From contig CM032669.1 in the NCBI GenBank assembly GCA_019095985.1, positions 8,485,483 to 8,549,482 on the forward strand: DNA of 64,000 nucleotides, read 5' to 3'. A program made the position numbers and the translations under genes. Below the pieces are notes generated by a model, which saw nothing but the letters and a program-made list of their open reading frames with translations, was not told the DNA's origin and ran no database searches. Source of the stretch: Streblospio benedicti (taxonomy: Eukaryota; Annelida; Polychaeta; Spionida; Spionidae). This document shows, piece by piece, positions 59,098-64,000 of the stretch (position 1 is the first letter of the stretch; every line of letters starts with the position of its first letter).

Positions 59098-60140
59098 GTT
59101 ATTTTTCCTAATAGTTAAACATTAACGTCCTATTGTGTTTATCTGGTGAGGTTGTTTTTACATTTGTTTTGCAAGTTTGGTTCATTAAAACGAATGTAAG
59201 GTTTTTATGACCGTAGACTTTTCGAAGACAACAGAATTGTGAGTGTTAACAGCTTTTGTAATAAAAAAGGGATATAACAAGGTCACATATGACATAAGCG
59301 TGTTTTCTTTTGGCTACTGACATGAGTCCCTTTCAATGGCAGGACATATTTACCAAAGAAACAGTCTCTCACCAAGCCTAAAACAAGGAAAAATTACAAA
59401 CGCCAAAGGGAAACGACTCCCAGGAGAAATATTGCTTGAGTGTATCTTGATTGGCCATCTGCGGCTCAACACACAAGGCTCTACAGGTGGTGCAAGCACC
59501 ACAATGCAATATTTAGCCTGTTCAACGTCTAAAGAAACCTTTAAAACCTTAATTGTTATGTAATAGATAAGCCACAGGAACATGCACATACATTCTAAAT
59601 GCCTGAGCATCGATTGTGAACTGTCTGTATTAAAGGGTCCTATAAAAATGAACCTATTTTGGTGACTGGTGATCTGCTCAAAAGGGGGGATTGGGGCCCT
59701 AAATCTTGAGTGTGAATGGTGCCTATAAGTGGGAAATGTGATGCACCTCTACCACCGACAGGGGTAAAAACATACCAAGCACAGATTTATATGATGGCGT
59801 ATTCAACAATTAATGCATTCGTATCGGCTTTTCATAAATTGCCTATGCGTAGCCAACTTGTTGCCCAGAGTTGTGCTGCAATTAGCCTGCCTTACATCTG
59901 ATCCCGATCTGTGGCCGGATTTACTTCCCCTCCCATCCCATCAGAATTCTCATCACGTGTTCGCCATTGATAGTGGAGCAGTATATCAGTCGGTGTAAAC
60001 AGTCCTCTTGACACTTTTCTTGGCGTGATTAAAGGCTTGCTAGGTGACAACATGTGAAACTGATACATAATGCTCAAAATACATCCATTTTGATTTCAAG
60101 ATTTAAATGTAAATGTATTGGTTTATAGTCTCATGCCGTT
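59098..60140. other. Host DNA without a recognisable gene
   Basis: Short frames on both strands show no family resemblance. Nothing else is seen. Confidence 0.4.
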
Positions 60141-60419
60141 TTCTAGCGACTTTACATCTACACCAGGCCAGTAGCATCATTCTCACACTATATATCTTTC
60201 TCAACTCCCTGGGGAGCATACAACACTGGCTGCATATGGCATTGCTGCTGTTTGCGCACGCTTATCACCGACCTGTACCTATTTAAAGTGTAGGTACCAC
60301 GGAGCAGTGTGCAACCTGTTAGAGTGACGTTTGCTCAACACTTACCATCAGACCCGACCGGGAATCGAACACACGACCTTCTGGTCACGAGTCCAACTCC
60401 TTATCCACTCGGCCACGGA
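60141..60419 (-). repeat. tRNA-derived SINE, minus strand
   Basis: On the minus strand it has an A box (TGGCCGAGTGG, 60405-60415) and a B box (TGTTCGATTCC, 60361-60371), followed by the same body as the SINE at 44749 (GTGTTGAGCAAAC, CTAACAGGTTGCACACTGCT, TTAAATAGGTACAGGTC). Its body is longer and ends GTAGATGTAAAGTCGCTAGA. The two copies define one SINE family. Confidence 0.85.
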
Positions 60420-60900
60420 AGATTTGTGTGTGATGAGAATGATCTAACACTCCAGCCGACCTGCGTTGATGGCAGGTGAAGTCAAATCAACAAGTAGATG
60501 GTGAAATATATGTTGGAATAGAATACATGTCACAGTTGTATGTGGTTTTTGATCGATGGAATTGCAATTTATATTCATGGCCAGATGCCTGAGCTCACAT
60601 GAGGATTTTTCCCTGCTTTTATGTTATGCGCCGCAAGCTTAAACTATGGATACATAAACCGCCCATGCATCAATAAATAAACCAAAATGCAAGTTCCATT
60701 CTCAGGGGAGGTTTCAGGTGTCATCTCTCAAGCTTTGCCAATGAAATATAACAGAAATATAGCATGGTAACTACGATAACACGAACAAATCATCATAATC
60801 ACACCAGCACGTGCATTTCGATGAGAGGTCTAATCATTATTAATAACTAGCTATCTAATCTTGCCATCTTGGTGATAAAACCTACAACCAAAAGCGACAA
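60420..60900. other. Host DNA without a recognisable gene
   Basis: Nothing recognised. Confidence 0.4.
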
Positions 60901-60934
60901 AATCGTAGTGATGGATGCTGCAAATGTGGGGCAT

Positions 60935-61165
60935 TTGAATCCGCAAAATATTTTATACTATATTGCCCGTTTTATGAAGATGCCCGTATGCATATGTGGA
61001 GGAACATTTTTAAATATAACAATGAGTTTAACATATTTAATGATTTTTATATTACTGAATGCCTTTTAAGTGACAGAAGTGATGTTTTTAATATGTGTTT
61101 TATAAAGTTTATTCAAGAGGCGTGGGAAATAAGAAACAATATTTTAGGAAGTGCTCTGTAACTAA
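60935..61165 (+). mobile_element. Possible LINE C-terminal remnant
   Basis: One plus-strand frame reads NNEFNIFNDFYITECLLSD then FNMCFIKFIQEAWEIRNNIL and stops. The ending resembles LINE C-terminal tails in hydrophobicity and length only, so the call is weak. Confidence 0.25.
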
Positions 61166-61281
61166 TACTATGATATTATTTTATTACTCTACTATATTAT
61201 ATTATTTATACTAGTTGATTTTATTTTATTGAAACCCGTAACAAAGGGTCTTTTACTGCACTTTGTAAATATTCTTAATAA

Positions 61282-61614
61282 ATGCTGTTAAATCTAAAAA
61301 CACGTAGAAACCCTCATCACCACAATATAGGTCAGCCATTATTGACAACATACTCGGATGAAATGAGTTTAGATGACGGAGACTACCAGCCGACATTAAT
61401 GCAAACATCCAATCAGTCCAAAGATAAGGCCAAACGACCTTGTTGCATATACACGACGATTGTTTGCATCTACAGGCAATTTGTTGCAGCTAACTGGGAC
61501 AGTATGTTTGTCGACTCTCCACTGAGAAATTGCATTCGCTGCTTGAGACCCTTGGTGAGAAGTAATTGCACTTATAGGGTGTTTTGCTCTACCAAGTTTG
61601 TCCGGCCGGAATGA
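61282..61614 (+). other. Unidentified open frame of 110 codons
   Basis: The translation has a hydrophilic, Asp/Ser/Lys-containing N-terminal half and a Cys-rich C-terminal half (RPCCIY, RNCIRCLRPL, NCTYRVFC). I do not recognise a family. There is no signal peptide and no clear splice sites. It could be an exon of an unseen gene, or chance. Confidence 0.2.
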
Positions 61615-61965
61615 ATGGTTTATAGGCACTGCAATTCCAACACCACGTGCATGTTGTAGATTGTCCTACTTGTACAATATGTGGAGTGCAAAGCCACCAA
61701 CGCGTCTAGTTTGTACTAGTTTAAAAATGCTAAACCTCTTGTAGTTCTAAAGTTCAGCGTATTCAGTGCTTGACCAGAATTTATAAAAGAAACACTACAC
61801 ACATATGTAGAGTATTGATATTTGGTGATGGAAGTGATTGCTAGAAATGCTGCTTCATATATTGTAAGTATCAAATCATCAAGTTTGATGGTTCATTGCA
61901 GGTACATGGGGTGAAAAAAGAAACATCCACGAACAATGTTGGAATCGCCACTAAATCAATACAAT

Positions 61966-62090
61966 AGACCTTATATCTAATAGGGTTTATTGCTATTATT
62001 ACAAAAACCGCGCATGTCAACCGTGTATTAAGTGCAAATATGAAGAGCAAATACAATTGTGACAGCCTCTAGCTCTAATAGATATAAGGT
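61966..62090. repeat. Small inverted-repeat element
   Basis: TAGACCTTATATCTAATAGG at the left and CTAATAGATATAAGGTCTTT at the right are near-perfect inverted copies about 85 bp apart. MITE-like, non-coding. Confidence 0.6.
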
Positions 62091-64000
62091 CTTTGACGAA
62101 ACCCTAGGAAATCCCCTGCTATTAAATATACAGCCCCGAACATCTTGGCCTGTTATAGCCTTTGAAACCAGCTGGAGTATTCATTAGTCACAGCTGCAGA
62201 AGCAGCAACATGTATGGGTGATTTATCAGGTAAGGATTAGCCAAGACATTAAGTATGTGATCTTGACCACATGCCTCAGGCAGAAAATACCCAACTACAG
62301 CAGCCGCACACATGGCACAGCTGCTCTGAAAATAGGTTGCTGTTCTAAAAATAGAAACCATGTGCTTTTAGTAAATGACGCTGCAGTAGCCAAACAAGCT
62401 GCTACCTTTGCATCATAGAGAAGCTTTTATAATAGTCCTTCATGTCGGATCAATCATTTAAAGGCCTTGTGATAGGCTATGTCGACTGTTTCACTAATTT
62501 TACTATCATGTCCACATGCATTGGTAAAATTAGCCTATGGCAACCTATAGTCAGCATCAGACTTCATTCAGGCCATAAGGATTATTCTCCTTCAATGTCA
62601 ATATCATCCTAATTTCACAATATATAAAAATATGTATTATGCCATATCTTTTCTTTGCCACAGCAGAACTTATTCTGAAAGTTACGCAAACGTATTTTTG
62701 GTACTTTTTAAGTCTTCAAACTATTACGGGATTTATAATATGAAACGTTAAATGCGCATATAAGCGGTTGTAATTGACTATGAACAAATTTTGAACGGCA
62801 AAGAATTCCCTACATTGTGCCCCCCCCCCCCCATAATGCATTATTAATGACAACAGTGACCTAATTCGACTTCTGTTGAGAAAAAATAGTGTTTAGGGGT
62901 AGACCATTACTTAGTTGGGGGGTGCGCGAGTAAAATATGGAAAAAAAATGTTTGTTCACCGCAGACATGGGAAAATAATTGTTTGTTCTCATTTAGAAAG
63001 GAAAAATAATGTATATTTCATTTGTAAAGAAAAAAAATATTTGTACAAATGTCGATTTTTACGCGTTTATGGCATTCATTTTTACTTACAGTATGTTTAT
63101 TGATGGCAGTGATGCTAATGTATTTCTTCTGTATTCTGTATTTTTAAACATTAACACAAATATTCTGAATAAGCCAAATACTTTATTATCTCCCTTTCTC
63201 TTAAAACAAAAAGGCAAATTTTTTACACTGAAATTATATACATTGTACATATTACACCATGCATGAAGAAGTTCCTTCATTTTTTTTTTTTGACATCTTC
63301 CTTGTACTGCGAACAGGTCTCTTAATCTGATTATCAATATACAATTGAGTCGTAATCTTTATTTTTTCACATTTATCACTTAAACATTCAATATGTTAAA
63401 AAATATAATGATGGGATATTGTTGTCTATTGCTATGTTTTAGAGAATCTGTGAGTTTAGAAAGGATGTCATCATAGGAGTGTCTTCAGTAGTCTCTCTCA
63501 TAATGTCATGACAAGCGTTTTCCATTTCTTCCTTCAGTTTTGCTCAATCTGCCTTCCTATAGCTAGGTACTTTGTATTGTACTACGTATTGTTAACAGTG
63601 ACACCAATAAATTTAGTTTCAACAACCTCATTGATAAAAGTGCCATTAATATAAATATCCATTGAATTGGGAGTATGTATATTTTTTACTGTGAAATATA
63701 CAATATACATGTATAGATCTAATTTGTTTACCGTTTTTTGGTGCTTGACAAACGCTGTACGTACGCGTAATAGCCTCTTTTGATGAGCTGGTGAAATGGT
63801 AGTCTCGATGGTATTGATATATATAACCATCTAGACTCTATAGTATGGGAGGTTTTATATAGATCTAGGCTCTACATCATGTTTTTTATAGAAATCTAAG
63901 TATAGAAATCTAAACTACTAAAGCAAGATTGTAATGTTAAATTACACGTGACAGTAAATGAAGTTGGGGAGTCTCCTTACTATAGCTATGAATAGACTAA
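62091..64000. other. Terminal AT-rich DNA, no gene recognised
   Basis: It contains a poly-C run (about 62821-62832). Short frames on both strands are AT-rich and without family resemblance. Confidence 0.4.

Noticed and set aside
60361-60419. Functional tRNA gene on the minus strand
   Set aside because: A and B boxes are good, but no acceptor stem closes, and the same body follows it as in the SINE at 44749, so it is a SINE head.
1-64000. CRISPR array, bacterial operon or prokaryotic signals
   Set aside because: There are no regularly spaced direct repeats with unique spacers. The introns, polyadenylation signal, SINEs and LINEs show a eukaryotic genome.

Overview
The window reads as nuclear DNA of an invertebrate animal. 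The coding sequence has spliced exons with GT/AG borders, and the background is AT-rich and full of interspersed repeats. The host proteins are animal families: a C1q-domain secreted protein, kringle modules and Fuseless-type eight-helix membrane proteins. Penelope-like and Ty3/gypsy-like fossils, tRNA-derived SINEs and LINE tails fit a marine invertebrate such as a hemichordate, cephalochordate or lophotrochozoan. I cannot name the species. Two 100-N runs mark assembly gaps.

Layout. At 489-13719 lies a GC-rich, 13.2-kb LTR retrotransposon fossil of Ty3/gypsy type, bounded by two LTRs and a CTAT target duplication. It has an unusually long (about 4.6 kb) unexplained region between integrase and the 3' LTR. 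A diverged relative of its LTR follows at about 14.6 kb. A Penelope-like fragment at 14.9-15.7 kb has its two halves in opposite orientation. A ~1-kb unclassified repeat at 15.76-16.75 kb has a second copy at 26.3-27.3 kb. From 16.76 to 21.02 kb is the left arm of a large inverted duplication. The right arm is at 52.76-56.54 kb. Each arm carries one intact, intronless Fuseless-like gene, and a third, more diverged member with one frameshift follows at 56.8-58.0 kb.

The 31-kb spacer between the arms holds several things: AT-rich DNA and MITEs; a perfect-looking tRNA-derived hairpin (25.5 kb); a LINE tail (29.4 kb); two kringle exons (32.1 and 32.5 kb); a pol fossil enclosed by long inverted repeats (32.86-36.63 kb) and a shorter relative of that repeat (38.67-39.87 kb); a long CATA microsatellite (43.5 kb); a SINE and a 0.7-kb tandem duplication (44.7-46.4 kb); and a complete five-exon C1q-domain gene (47.25-51.36 kb). 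Intron 1 of the C1q gene contains a foldback element with nested palindromes and an antisense LINE tail. The last 6 kb (58-64 kb) is repeat-rich, with no gene I can support.

The host genes do not form a pathway. They are a small Fuseless-like cluster shaped by inverted and tandem duplication, a secreted lectin-like/immune-type C1q protein, and a remnant or part of a kringle gene. The main unusual structures are the inverted-repeat-bounded pol fossil, the large inverted duplication with natural empty sites for later insertions, and the internally inverted Penelope fragment.
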